Positions 47,630-56,511 of a stretch of 64,000 nt of DNA are shown here, piece after piece. Source of the stretch: VRUE01 sp033856195 (GTDB taxonomy: Bacteria; Actinomycetota; Thermoleophilia; Solirubrobacterales; 70-9); NCBI GenBank assembly GCA_033856195.1, contig JAWVFL010000024.1, positions 3,949 through 67,948 of the forward strand. Direction: 5' to 3'. The notes beneath the pieces were generated by a model. That model was not told the origin of the DNA. It ran no database searches and saw only the letters and a list, made by a program, of their open reading frames with translations. Position numbers and translations under genes: made by a program. Every line of letters begins with the position of its first letter. The stretch's first letter is position 1.

Positions 47630-50600
47630 ATGCCCGGCTTCCGTCCCGTCGACACCAAGCAGTCCTTCCCCGAGCTCGAGGAGCGCGTGCTGGAGCGCTG
47701 GCGCGAGCGCGAGGTCTTCCAGCGCTCCCTCGCCCAGCGCGAGGGCGCGCCGATCTGGAACTTCTACGAGGGTCCGCCGACCGCCAACGGCCGGCCCGGC
47801 TCCCATCACGTCCTTGCCCGCGTCTTCAAGGACGTCTACCCGCGCTACCGCTCGATGTGCGGCTACTTCGTGCCGCGCAAGGCCGGCTGGGACTGCCACG
47901 GGCTGCCGGTCGAGATCGAGGTCGAAAAGCAACTCGGGATCTCTTCTAAGCACGAGATCGAGAAATACGGAATCGACAAGTTCAACCAGCGCTGCCGCGA
48001 GTCGGTCTTCGAGTACGTAGAGGAGTGGAACCGGCTGACCGAGCGGATCGGCTTCTGGATCGACCTCGACGACCCCTACGTCACCCTCGACGACGACTAC
48101 ATCGAGTCGGTCTGGTGGTCGCTGCGCCAGCTCTGGGACAAAGACCGCCTCTACGAGGGCCACAAGGTCGTCCCCTACTGCCCGCGCTGCGGCACGGCCC
48201 TCTCCTCGCACGAGGTGGCGCTGGGCTACCAGGACGTCGAGGATCCCTCGATATACGTGCGCTTCCCGCTGCTCGGCGAGGACGGCAGCGAGACGGGCGA
48301 GTCGCTGCTGGTCTGGACGACGACCCCCTGGACGCTCCCGGGCAACGTCGCCGTCGCGGTGGCCCCCGAGGTCATCTACGTCAAAGCACGCTGCGGGGAA
48401 GAGACGCTGATCCTCGCCGAGCCTCTGCTCGAGCGAGTTCTTGGCGAGGACGTCGAGGTTCTGGATCGCCTCACGGGATCCGAACTCGTCGGTCGTCACT
48501 ACCTTGGCCCGGTGTTCGTGCTGAACGATCGCGAGCCCGGGGGCTTTCCGGTGATATCCGGGGACTTCGTCACCACCGAGGACGGCACCGGGCTAGTTCA
48601 CATCGCCCCGGCGTTCGGCGAGGACGACTTCAAGGTGGCGGCCGAGAACGGCATCTTCGATCCGACGAGTGCAGGCACTCTCTACAACCCGGTGAGCCTC
48701 GACGGTCGGTTCGACCGTCGAGTCAGCGGCTTCGAGGGCCAGCTCGTCAAGGATCCCGAGGTCACCGCCGCGCTAATTGCCGACCTGGAGCGCCGCGGCC
48801 TGCTCTTCCGCGAGCAGGTCTACGAGCACGCCTACCCGCACTGCTGGCGCTGCGGCACGCCGCTGCTCTATTACGCCAAGTCGAGCTGGTACATCGCCAC
48901 CTCGCAGGTGCGCGAGCAGATGCTCGCCAACAACGAGACGATTGGTTGGCACCCAGAGCACATCAAGCACGGGCGCTTCGGCAAATGGCTCGAGAACAAC
49001 GTCGACTGGGCGCTTTCGCGCGATCGCTACTGGGGAACGCCGCTGCCGATCTGGCACTGCACGAGCGGCGATTGCACCGAGCTCTACTGCGCCGGCTCTG
49101 TCGCCGAGCTGCGCGAGCGGGCCAGGGGAGAGGTCCCGGAGGACCTGCACCGCCCCTACATCGATGAGGTCACGCTCGATTGCGAGCGTTGCGGTGGTGA
49201 GATGCGCCGGGTCGATTCGGTGATCGACACCTGGTACGACAGCGGCGCGATGCCCTTCGCGCAGCTCCACTACCCCTTCGAGAACGAGGAGCTGTTCAAG
49301 GAGCGCTTCCCCGCCGACTTCATCTGCGAGGCGATCGACCAGACCCGCGGCTGGTTCTACACCCTGCTGGCCGAGTCGACCCTGCTCTTCGACACCTCCA
49401 GCTACCGCAACTGCGTCTGCCTCGGCCTGATCCTCGACCCCGAGGGCCAGAAGATGTCGAAGAGCAAGGGCAACGTGGTCGAGCCCTGGGACGTGATCTC
49501 CGCCCACGGCGCCGACGCCTTTCGCTGGTACTACCTGACCGCGCAGCAGCCCTGGTCCGGCTACCGCTTCTCGGTCGACACCGTCGGCGAATCCGTCCGC
49601 CAGTTCCTCCTCACCCTCTGGAACACCTACTCCTTCTGGATCCTCTACGCGAACGCGGAGAACCTCGGTCCCCAAGACTTCAACGACCAATCGGTGACTT
49701 CGCCTTTCTTCGCCGATATGACGAAGAAAGGCGAAGTCACCCGTCTTGAGACGATCGAGGACCTCGATCGCTGGGCTCTCTCGCGCTTGCAGGCGACGAT
49801 CGCCACGGTGCGCGAGCGGATGGACGAGTTCGATTGCACGGCCGCCGGCCGGGCGATCGCCGAGTACGTCGAGGAGCTTTCCAACTGGTACGTGCGACTC
49901 TCGCGCCGCCGTTTCTGGGAGGGCGACCGGGCCGCGTTCGGGACCCTGCGCCACTGCCTGCTCGAGATCGCCGCGCTGCTCGCGCCGTTCACGCCCTTCC
50001 TCGCCGACGAGATCCACCTCAATCTCGCCGGTGGTGAGGGCGAAGAGCTTGGCGACGGTCCCGACTCGGTCCACCTGCGCGACTTCCCCGAGCCCGACGC
50101 CGCGCTCGCCGACCCCGACCTCGAGGCTGCGATGGAGGCCGTTCGCCTCACCGTCGAGCTCGGCCGCGCCGCCCGCGCCCAGGCCAAGGCCAAGATGCGC
50201 CAGCCGCTGCGCCGCGCCGTGATCGTCGCCAACGACGCCGAGCGGGCCGCGATCGAGGCCCGCGCCGACCTGGTCACGGCGGAGCTCAACGTCAAGGAGC
50301 TCGACTTCGTCTCCGAAGAGGCCGACCTGGTCAGCTACGCGGTCAAGCCCAACTACCGCTCGCTCGGCCCTCGCTTCGGCAAGCGCATGCCCCAGGTTGC
50401 CGCCGCGGTAGAGGCGCTCGACCCGGCCCACGTCGCCAAGGTGATGGCCGACGGCGGCGAGATCGGGATCAGCATCGATGGCGACGACCACACGATCGTC
50501 CCCGACGAGGTCACCCTCGCCTTGCAGCCGCTGGAGGGCTACGAGGTCGAGGCGGAGGCCGGCCACGCCGTCGCCCTGCAGCTCGAGCTCGACGACGAGC

Positions 50601-50851
50601 TGCGCCGCGAGGGCCTAGCCCGCGAGATCGTCCACGCCGTCCAGAACGCCCGCAAAGCCGCCGGCCTAGACATCTCCGACCGCATCGAGCTCTCCCTAGG
50701 AGGCGACGACGAGCTGCTGGCCGCCGCACACGAACACGAGGCCTACATAGCCGGCGAGGTCCTAGCTACCTCAGTCGCCTACGACGCCGGCGACGCCCCT
50801 GCCGTCCGCGTCGACGGCCGCGACCTGCAGATCGGCGTTAGTCGGGCTTAG
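47630..50851 (+). CDS. ileS: Isoleucyl-tRNA synthetase
   Basis: 1073 residues. It charges tRNA-Ile with isoleucine. HIGH-equivalent PPTANGRPGSHHV at about 48-60, editing domain (VWTTTPWTLPGNVAVAV), WYDSGAMPFAQ, KMSKS (GQKMSKSKGN, about 607) and anticodon-binding domain (LSNWYVRLSRRRFW). The GSHH form and length fit the actinobacterial/eukaryote-like IleRS. A perfect 20 bp palindrome (49693-49741) is read in frame as about 17 residues (VTSPFFADMTKKGEVT) between catalytic and anticodon-binding domains. Long C-terminal extension. The 3' end overlaps the convergent tautomerase gene by 14 bp. Confidence 0.97.
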   Translation: MPGFRPVDTKQSFPELEERVLERWREREVFQRSLAQREGAPIWNFYEGPPTANGRPGSHHVLARVFKDVYPRYRSMCGYFVPRKAGWDCHGLPVEIEVEKQLGISSKHEIEKYGIDKFNQRCRESVFEYVEEWNRLTERIGFWIDLDDPYVTLDDDYIESVWWSLRQLWDKDRLYEGHKVVPYCPRCGTALSSHEVALGYQDVEDPSIYVRFPLLGEDGSETGESLLVWTTTPWTLPGNVAVAVAPEVIYVKARCGEETLILAEPLLERVLGEDVEVLDRLTGSELVGRHYLGPVFVLNDREPGGFPVISGDFVTTEDGTGLVHIAPAFGEDDFKVAAENGIFDPTSAGTLYNPVSLDGRFDRRVSGFEGQLVKDPEVTAALIADLERRGLLFREQVYEHAYPHCWRCGTPLLYYAKSSWYIATSQVREQMLANNETIGWHPEHIKHGRFGKWLENNVDWALSRDRYWGTPLPIWHCTSGDCTELYCAGSVAELRERARGEVPEDLHRPYIDEVTLDCERCGGEMRRVDSVIDTWYDSGAMPFAQLHYPFENEELFKERFPADFICEAIDQTRGWFYTLLAESTLLFDTSSYRNCVCLGLILDPEGQKMSKSKGNVVEPWDVISAHGADAFRWYYLTAQQPWSGYRFSVDTVGESVRQFLLTLWNTYSFWILYANAENLGPQDFNDQSVTSPFFADMTKKGEVTRLETIEDLDRWALSRLQATIATVRERMDEFDCTAAGRAIAEYVEELSNWYVRLSRRRFWEGDRAAFGTLRHCLLEIAALLAPFTPFLADEIHLNLAGGEGEELGDGPDSVHLRDFPEPDAALADPDLEAAMEAVRLTVELGRAARAQAKAKMRQPLRRAVIVANDAERAAIEARADLVTAELNVKELDFVSEEADLVSYAVKPNYRSLGPRFGKRMPQVAAAVEALDPAHVAKVMADGGEIGISIDGDDHTIVPDEVTLALQPLEGYEVEAEAGHAVALQLELDDELRREGLAREIVHAVQNARKAAGLDISDRIELSLGGDDELLAAAHEHEAYIAGEVLATSVAYDAGDAPAVRVDGRDLQIGVSRA
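49693..49741. repeat. 20 bp perfect palindrome inside ileS
   Basis: Bases 49693-49712 and 49722-49741 are exact inverted copies around a 9-base loop (CCGATATGA). It is read in frame with no stop. Its arm sequence (GTGACTTCGCCTTT...) recurs in imperfect form at 29369-29417, showing a dispersed element and not chance. Confidence 0.9.
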
Positions 50852-51017
50852 CTTCGCCGATGATGAAGTCGGTCTTCTTCGAGTCCGAGAACTTGACCCA
50901 GCAGTGCTCGGGGGCGGCGCCGGCCACGTCGACCAGCGCCGCTTCGATGCGCTTGGCGATCTCCGCCTTCTGCTCGTCGGTGCGTCCCTCGAACCAGTGG
51001 ACGTGGACGAAGGGCAT
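50838..51017 (-). CDS. 4-oxalocrotonate tautomerase-family protein
   Basis: 59 residues from ATG 51017: MPFVHVHWFEGRTDEQKAEI..., where removal of Met would expose the catalytic Pro-1; AKRIEAALVDVAG helix and WVKFSDSKKTDFIIGE follow, as in small tautomerases that act on enol/keto acids. The family's usual Arg is not obvious, so the substrate is uncertain. The stop lies inside the end of ileS. It is 14 bp after trxA on the same strand. Confidence 0.85.
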   Translation of the reverse strand: MPFVHVHWFEGRTDEQKAEIAKRIEAALVDVAGAAPEHCWVKFSDSKKTDFIIGEAKPD

Positions 51018-51031
51018 TGCGTTTGCCGGCC

Positions 51032-51361
51032 CTAGGCGGTGAGCGCCGGCTCCAGCTCGGCCTCGAGGCGACGCTTGGGCATCGCGCCGATCACCTTCTT
51101 GGCGATCGCCCCGTCCTTGAAGAGGATCAGGGTCGGGATCGAGAGGACCTCGTACTGAGCGGCGGTCTGCTGGTTCTCGTCGACGTTGATGCTGACGATG
51201 TTGAGGTCCTCGCGCTCGGCGTCCATCTCCTCGAGGACGGGATGGACGACGCGGCATGGACCGCACCAGGGAGCCCAGAAGTCGACCAGCACGGGGCCCT
51301 CGGCGTCGAGGACATCCGCTTTGAAGGTGGCATCGGTCACGTCGTTGAGTTTGCCTGTCAC
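51032..51361 (-). CDS. trxA: Thioredoxin
   Basis: 109 residues. Cytoplasmic disulfide reductase: VLVDFWAPWCGPCRVVHPVLEE with the WCGPC active site, VSINVDENQQTAAQYEVLSIPTLILFKDG with the cis-Pro (SIPT). Normal length and complete fold. The leader at 51362-51430 contains an AT-richer stretch (ACTTTCTGAAGTATTGAG on the minus strand), a likely promoter. Confidence 0.97.
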   Translation of the reverse strand: MTGKLNDVTDATFKADVLDAEGPVLVDFWAPWCGPCRVVHPVLEEMDAEREDLNIVSINVDENQQTAAQYEVLSIPTLILFKDGAIAKKVIGAMPKRRLEAELEPALTA

Positions 51362-51435
51362 TTTGATCTCTCTCCTGGGAATCGAGTTTCGGCGCTCAAT
51401 ACTTCAGAAAGTATAGCGAGGTAGGTCAAGGGTTC

Positions 51436-52161
51436 TCACCGCCCGAAGCGTAGAAGAGGTATCCGCCAGATCGCCTCCAACACGATCGAGCGGCTCATCT
51501 TCGAAGAGCCCGCCTGGCGGTCGCGGAAGACGATCGGCACCTCGACCACCTCGAAGCCGAGCTGGATCGCCCGGTAGGTGACCTCGACCTGGAAGGCATA
51601 CCCCCGCGAACGCACCGCGTCGAGGTCGATCGCCTCCAGCACCTCGCGGCGGAAGCACTTGAAGCCCCCTGTCAGGTCGTGGACGTGGACGCCGAGGGCG
51701 AGCCGTGCGTAGGTGCTGCCACCCCTGCTTATCGCCCTCCGCATCGCCCCCCAGTCGCTGACGCCGCCGCCGGGGACGTAGCGCGAGCCGATCACCAAGT
51801 CGGCTCGCCGGGCCGCCTCGAGCAAGCGCGGCAGGTAGGCGGGCTCGTGCGAGAAGTCCGCGTCCATCTCGACGATCAGCCCGGCCCCCTGGGCGAGCGC
51901 ATGGTGAAAGCCGGCGATATAGGCCGGGCCGAGACCTTCCTTGGTCTGGCGATGCAGGAAATGAACCCCTTCCTCGCGCTCGGCAAGTTCGGCGGCGATC
52001 CGCCCCGTGCCGTCGGCGGAGTTGTCGTCGACGATCAGGACGTGGGCATCGGCGGGCAGCTTCCGCCGCGCCGCGGCGACCAGCCGCTCGACGTTCGTCG
52101 CCTCTTCGTAGGTGGGGAGGACCAGCCAGACCGGACCTCGCTCGGGATTGCTTACTGACAT
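51436..52161 (-). CDS. Family 2 glycosyltransferase, polyprenol-phosphate mannosyltransferase-like
   Basis: 241 residues from ATG 52161. GT2 motifs: VLPTYEEATNVERLV, VLIVDDNSADGTG, LIVEMDADFSHEP (DxD), LVIGSRYVPGG, and GGFKCFRREVL. This is the pattern of dolichyl/polyprenol-phosphate mannose synthases (Ppm1/DPM1), which make the lipid-linked mannose used outside the membrane. No C-terminal membrane domain. Only 22 bp separate its start from the divergent polX start. Confidence 0.92.
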   Translation of the reverse strand: MSVSNPERGPVWLVLPTYEEATNVERLVAAARRKLPADAHVLIVDDNSADGTGRIAAELAEREEGVHFLHRQTKEGLGPAYIAGFHHALAQGAGLIVEMDADFSHEPAYLPRLLEAARRADLVIGSRYVPGGGVSDWGAMRRAISRGGSTYARLALGVHVHDLTGGFKCFRREVLEAIDLDAVRSRGYAFQVEVTYRAIQLGFEVVEVPIVFRDRQAGSSKMSRSIVLEAIWRIPLLRFGR

Positions 52162-52183
52162 CGGCCTGCGCGATGCTATTGGG

Positions 52184-53908
52184 GTGACCAACGCCGAGAT
52201 CGCCGCCGCCCTCGACGAGCTGGGCGTCCTCTATGAGCTCGACGGCGCGGTCAAATACCGCGTGCTCGCCTACGGCACCGCCGCGCGGGCGATCCGCGAA
52301 AGCCCGGTCTCGGTGGCGGACCTGGCTGCGGCAGGGCGGGCGACCGAGATTCCCGGCGTCGGCAAGACCCTGGCGGAAAAGATCGACGCGCTGCTCGAGA
52401 CTGGCGAGATCCCAGCGGCGGTGAAGCTGAAGGCGAAGTTCCCGCTGACGTTGGTCGAAGTGACGCGGGTGCCCGGGGTGGGTGCAAAGACCGCGCGCCG
52501 CCTTTTCGATGAGCTTGGGGTAGCGACGCTGGAGGACCTCAAGGCCGCCGCCGAGGGCGAACAAATCCGCGAGATGAAGGGCCTCGGGCCGAAGGCCGAG
52601 GAAAACGTGCTCGCCGGGCTCGAGCGGCTTGGCGACCCAGGTGAGGGATCGGGACGCGTGCTGCTCTCGATGGCGCGGCCGATAGCCGAGGAACTGGCAC
52701 GGGCGCTGCGCGAACATCCCGCCGCCCATCGGGTCGAGGTTGCGGGCTCGGTGCGGCGCTGGGCCGAGACCTGCAAGGACATCGACCTGATCGCCACCGC
52801 CGAGGAGCCGCAGGCGCTCGCCGAGCATTTCGTCGCCAGCCCGCTGATCGCCGCGGCGGGGACGCCGGGTCCCAACGGCGTGCGGGCGCAGACCCAAAAC
52901 GGGATCTCGGTCGACCTGCGCATCGTCGCGCCGGAGGCCTTCGGCAATCTGCTCCAGCACTTCACCGGTTCCCAAGCGCACAACGTGCAGCTGCGCGAGG
53001 AAGCCGTGGCCCGTGGCCTCTCGGTCTCCGAGCACGGCATCACCGAGGTCGAAAGCGGCGAGGTAGAGCTATGCGCCGGTGAGGAGGAGGTCTACAAAAG
53101 GCTCGGCTACGCCTACATCGAGCCGGAGCTGCGCGAGGGTCGCGGTGAGCTGAAGGCGGCCCGCGAAGGCAAGCTGCCCGAGCTGGCCTCGCTCGACGAC
53201 ATCCGCGGCGACCTGCACTCCCACACGACCCTCTCCGATGGCCGCAACACGCTTGAGGAGATGGCCGAGGCCGGCCGCGAGCGTGGCTACGCCTACATGG
53301 CGATCACCGACCACTCGGCCAGCCACGGCTTCGGCGACCACGTCACCGACGAGCGACTCTGGGAGCGGATAGATGAGATCGCCGATTGGAACAAGGGCAA
53401 ACGGGACTTCCGGCTGCTAGCCGGCTCCGAGGTCAACATCGGCCTTGACGGCACGCTCGACTACCCGGAGGACCTGCTGGGGGCGCTCGACTGGGTGGTG
53501 GCCAGCGTGCACACCTCGTTTGCTGTCTCGGCGAAGGAGATGACGGCCCGGGTGCTGGCGGCGATCGAGAACCCGTACGTCGATTGCATCGGGCACCTCA
53601 CCGGGCGCTTGATCGGCCGGCGCGAGCCCTATGGGATCGACGTCGAGGCGGTGGCTGAGGCTGCGGCGCGGACCGGCACGATGATCGAGATCAACGGCAA
53701 CCCGAACCGGCGCGATCTGTCCGAGCAGCACGCGCGGCTGGCCGTCGACGCCGGGGTGACGATCGTGCTCAATACGGATGCGCATGGGGTGGAGACGCTG
53801 AACAACATGTCCTACGCGGTGGCCACCGCACGAAGGGCTTGGCTGACTCCGGGGGGCATTGCGAATACGCGTAGCTGGGCTGACTTCAAGAAGCTGCGTA
53901 AGCGATAG
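52184..53908 (+). CDS. polX: Family X DNA polymerase with PHP 3'-5' exonuclease
   Basis: 574 residues from GTG 52184. N-terminal helix-hairpin-helix elements (GVGKTLAEKIDALL, VPGVGAKTARRLFDEL), the pol X palm with GSVRRWAETCKDIDLI (metal acids D-I-D at about 199-201), and a C-terminal PHP domain (GDLHSHTTLSDGRN at about 342, ITDHS, GSEVNI, VASVHTSF, IGHLTGR, NTDAHG). Acts in gap-filling repair. The start is likely leaderless or weakly initiated; no clear ribosome binding site. Confidence 0.95.
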   Translation: MTNAEIAAALDELGVLYELDGAVKYRVLAYGTAARAIRESPVSVADLAAAGRATEIPGVGKTLAEKIDALLETGEIPAAVKLKAKFPLTLVEVTRVPGVGAKTARRLFDELGVATLEDLKAAAEGEQIREMKGLGPKAEENVLAGLERLGDPGEGSGRVLLSMARPIAEELARALREHPAAHRVEVAGSVRRWAETCKDIDLIATAEEPQALAEHFVASPLIAAAGTPGPNGVRAQTQNGISVDLRIVAPEAFGNLLQHFTGSQAHNVQLREEAVARGLSVSEHGITEVESGEVELCAGEEEVYKRLGYAYIEPELREGRGELKAAREGKLPELASLDDIRGDLHSHTTLSDGRNTLEEMAEAGRERGYAYMAITDHSASHGFGDHVTDERLWERIDEIADWNKGKRDFRLLAGSEVNIGLDGTLDYPEDLLGALDWVVASVHTSFAVSAKEMTARVLAAIENPYVDCIGHLTGRLIGRREPYGIDVEAVAEAAARTGTMIEINGNPNRRDLSEQHARLAVDAGVTIVLNTDAHGVETLNNMSYAVATARRAWLTPGGIANTRSWADFKKLRKR

Positions 53909-54039
53909 GAGCGTCCGGGTCACCTCCCAGGTGCCCAAGCACCGCCTGGCGGCGGTGCTAATTGACTGCCGCTTCGCGGCTGAGAATCACTCTGCGGAGC
54001 CGCTTCGCGAGGCACCTGGGAGGTGACCCGGACGCTCCT
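53907..54039. repeat. Core-conserved palindromic element, copy B
   Basis: Arms 53907-53935 and 54011-54039 are a perfect 29 bp inverted pair. The core at about 53968-54016 (CCGCTTCGCGGCTGAGAATC, then AGCCGCTTCGCGAGGCACC) matches copy A (21402-21528) almost base for base, but the outer arms are different. The left arm includes the polX stop codon; the element separates polX from the convergent SIMPL gene. Confidence 0.92.
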
Positions 54040-54054
54040 GCCTGCTGCCGTGAG

Positions 54055-54735
54055 TTATTGCAGGGCGAAGATGACGCGGACTGTGGCGGTGACTGTGGAG
54101 GCGCCGGGCTTGGCGGGCGGGGCCGGCGCTGCGTCTTGAGCTCCCTTGGGACTGGCGCGGCCTTCGACTGGGACTGCTTCGGTGGATTCTTCGATGGTCA
54201 GCGCTGGGCCCAGGGTTGCGCCGGCACGGGTGGCCAGGGCGGAGGCCTTGGATTTGGCTTGGTCGAAGGCGGCTATGAGGGTGTTGTTGTAGGCGGCTTC
54301 GGGGTTGCTGGCGAAGAAGTCGGGGCCGCGGGTGCCGGTGGCTCCGGCGGCGACCGCGGCATTGACCAGTTCGCCGGCGCGCTGGGGTTCGTGGAGGACG
54401 ATGCCGACGCCCTCGAAGGCGCGGAAGAGGGTGCGTTTGTTGCGGGTGATCTTGTGGACCGAGATCTGGCCGGTGGTGACGTCGCCAGGGCCGATCCCCG
54501 ATGTTGCCTGGACGGCGGCGATCACGGCTCGCAGCTTCACCGCGACGATGCGCAGAGCTGCCTGCCGCGATTTACGTTCCTTGCTGACCGAGAAGCCGAG
54601 TTTGGCCGCGTCGTTGGGGACCTTCTGCGTGGCCGAGCCCTTGACGGTGACCGTCCGTTCGACCGCGCTGGCGCTCGCTGGGAGGAGCAGGGCGAGTGTC
54701 AGGATGGCGAGCAGGATGGGCGAGCGTCGGATCAT
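54055..54735 (-). CDS. SIMPL (DUF541) domain secreted protein
   Basis: 226 residues from ATG 54735. Signal peptide ending near ASASA|VERT. The SIMPL core reads RTVTVKGSATQKVPNDAAKLGFSVSKE, with VSVHKITRNKRTLFRAFEGVGI-like and LIAAFDQAKSKASALATRAGATLG blocks. Related proteins are periplasmic or surface oligomers linked to stress tolerance. The Pro/Ala-rich stretch near the end (AAPAPPAKPGA) precedes a final strand. Confidence 0.9.
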   Translation of the reverse strand: MIRRSPILLAILTLALLLPASASAVERTVTVKGSATQKVPNDAAKLGFSVSKERKSRQAALRIVAVKLRAVIAAVQATSGIGPGDVTTGQISVHKITRNKRTLFRAFEGVGIVLHEPQRAGELVNAAVAAGATGTRGPDFFASNPEAAYNNTLIAAFDQAKSKASALATRAGATLGPALTIEESTEAVPVEGRASPKGAQDAAPAPPAKPGASTVTATVRVIFALQ

Positions 54736-54770
54736 CTGAGATGACGCTACCCGCCGGGCGAGACGCTCAC

Positions 54771-55283
54771 TCAGGCGTGCAGGCGGTCGCTGCGCAGGCC
54801 GGGGGCGCGGACGAGCTGGATCGGGCGGAAGGCGGAGTTGGGAACGACGTAGAACTTGACGCCGTCGCGCTGCTCGATCGCCAGCACGGCTGCCTCTCTG
54901 GAGTGCCAGGCGAGCGAGACGAGCAGGGCGTAGCCAGCGGCGATCGCGGCGACGCCGGGGAAGAAGATGCCCAGGGCGCCGGCCGCTACGGCGGTGAGGC
55001 CGATCGGCCAGAGGCGGGCGAAGGAGATCCGGGCCGGCGACTCGGGCGGCAGCGAGGTGGCGGTGCGGGCGGCGGCGAGGGCGTCGCGGAGGCTGTCGGC
55101 GGCGCGTGAGGGGCGGCCGAGATAGAGGCCGACCACCAATGCAACCAGCCACCATGCCGCGGCGACGACGAGGGTCGTCGTGTCGGCGTCGCGGTTGGCG
55201 GCGATCGCCGTGATCGTCGCCAGGGCCGTCGCCTCGGCACCCGTGAGCAGGACCGTGACACGCAACAGGTCCGTGAAGGGCAT
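54771..55283 (-). CDS. Membrane protein of unknown function
   Basis: 170 residues with four predicted helices (LLRVTVLLTGAEATALATITAIA, TTLVVAAAWWLVALVVGLYL, LWPIGLTAVAAGALGIFF, VAAIAAGYALLVSLAW) and a soluble C-terminus (IEQRDGVKFYVVPNSAFRPIQLVRAPG). The ending IQLVRAPGxR is distinctive. It starts 2 bp after the otsB stop, so they are likely co-expressed. Confidence 0.8.
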   Translation of the reverse strand: MPFTDLLRVTVLLTGAEATALATITAIAANRDADTTTLVVAAAWWLVALVVGLYLGRPSRAADSLRDALAAARTATSLPPESPARISFARLWPIGLTAVAAGALGIFFPGVAAIAAGYALLVSLAWHSREAAVLAIEQRDGVKFYVVPNSAFRPIQLVRAPGLRSDRLHA

Positions 55284-55285
55284 CG

Positions 55286-56107
55286 CTACTCAGCCAGCTC
55301 CGCCAGCAGGCGAAGCCAGCCCTCCGGCCCGTCGACCGTGAGGTCGCACTCCTCAGCCAGCTCGGGGGGCGCCTCCGGGGAGACGACGCCCACGCAGATC
55401 GCGGTTTTCAGGCGATCTTCCCGGCGCAGCTCCCGCAGCCGCCGGAAGGCATCGAGGTCGGTGCGGTCATCGCCGGCGTAGACCGCGGCAGTGATCTCCT
55501 CGCCGGCCAGCAGCGCCGCCACCGCGGCGTCCTTGCCACCGCCGCCGAGCGGTCGCAGCTCCAGCACCTTGCGGCCCCAGCGGGGTTCCAGCCTCGTCCT
55601 GCCCGCCTCGGCGGCGATCTCGTGCGCCTGTGCCTCAGCACCGCGCTCATCCTCGGCGCCCCGCCAGTGCAGGGACTGGATCGGTCCCTTGTCCTCGCGG
55701 CGCAGCCCAGCGGAGGCAAGGGCATCGGAGTCGAGCGCGTCGAGGAAGTCCGCCGCCGTGCGCTCCTCGCCCGCCACCCCTGGGTCGAGCTGAGGCACGG
55801 TCTCTCCCGGCAGCAGCAGCTCGAGGCCGTGGTTGCCCGCGTAGGCGAGCTGGTCGGCTCCGACCAGCCGCCGCGCCTCCAGCGCCTGCCGTCCCGAGAT
55901 GCAGCCGACCAAGCCGTAGCGCTCGCTCAGCCGCGTCAGCAGCTCGGTCGCCTTCGCTGGCACCGCCGCCTGCTCGGGACGCCCGACGATCGGCGCCAGC
56001 GTGCCGTCGACGTCGGTCAGGATCGCGGCGTGGGCGGGGTCGGCACGCAAGGGATCGAGCGGCGAGCGCCCTGTGCCGCCTTCCCCTGTCTCGTCTGCGG
56101 GAGGCAC
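55286..56107 (-). CDS. otsB: Trehalose-6-phosphate phosphatase
   Basis: 273 residues, HAD superfamily. Nucleophile motif ILTDVDGTLAPIV (DxDGT), SGRQALEARRLVG, YAGNHGLE, WGRKVLELRPLGGGGKDAAV and VYAGDDRTDLDAFRRL. It converts trehalose-6-phosphate to trehalose in the OtsAB route; otsA is not in the window. Product trehalose serves as osmo- and desiccation protectant. Confidence 0.93.
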   Translation of the reverse strand: MPPADETGEGGTGRSPLDPLRADPAHAAILTDVDGTLAPIVGRPEQAAVPAKATELLTRLSERYGLVGCISGRQALEARRLVGADQLAYAGNHGLELLLPGETVPQLDPGVAGEERTAADFLDALDSDALASAGLRREDKGPIQSLHWRGAEDERGAEAQAHEIAAEAGRTRLEPRWGRKVLELRPLGGGGKDAAVAALLAGEEITAAVYAGDDRTDLDAFRRLRELRREDRLKTAICVGVVSPEAPPELAEECDLTVDGPEGWLRLLAELAE

Positions 56108-56127
56108 GGCCTTAGTATCGCGGCACG

Positions 56128-56511
56128 ATGGCGCCCGACTTAGCGATGCCTTCCCACCGCACGCTCAAGCTCGCGACGATCGGCACCCTGGCCGGAGCGT
56201 TCAGCGGCCTCTTCGGCGTCGGCGGCGGCACGATCATCGTCCCCCTGCTGATCTTCTGGTTCGGCTACGGCGAGCGGCTGGCGACGGGCACCAGCCTTGC
56301 CGCGATCGTCCTGATCGGCCTGCTCGGCGCGCTCGCGCAGGGCGGCCTCTACGGCAACGTGCACGTCGTCACCGGCTTGCTGCTGACGATCCCGGCGGTG
56401 CTCGGGGTCCTCGTCGGAACGGCGATTCAGCAGCGCATCTCCCAGCGCGCCGTCTCACTCCTCTTTGCGGCTCTCCTCGTGGCGGTCGCGATCGAGCTGA
56501 TCGTCAAGTGA
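56128..56511 (+). CDS. TauE/SafE half-size transporter subunit 1
   Basis: 127 residues, about four helices. It carries one TauE signature: GTLAGAFSGLFGVGGGTIIVPLLIFWFGYG then GTSLAAIVLIGLLGALAQG. This equals half of a normal TauE/SafE protein (compare the 258-residue one at 23166-23942). Its stop overlaps the start of subunit 2 (GTGA), so the two halves are made together and probably form one transporter. ATG 56128 or 56146. Confidence 0.88.
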   Translation: MAPDLAMPSHRTLKLATIGTLAGAFSGLFGVGGGTIIVPLLIFWFGYGERLATGTSLAAIVLIGLLGALAQGGLYGNVHVVTGLLLTIPAVLGVLVGTAIQQRISQRAVSLLFAALLVAVAIELIVK

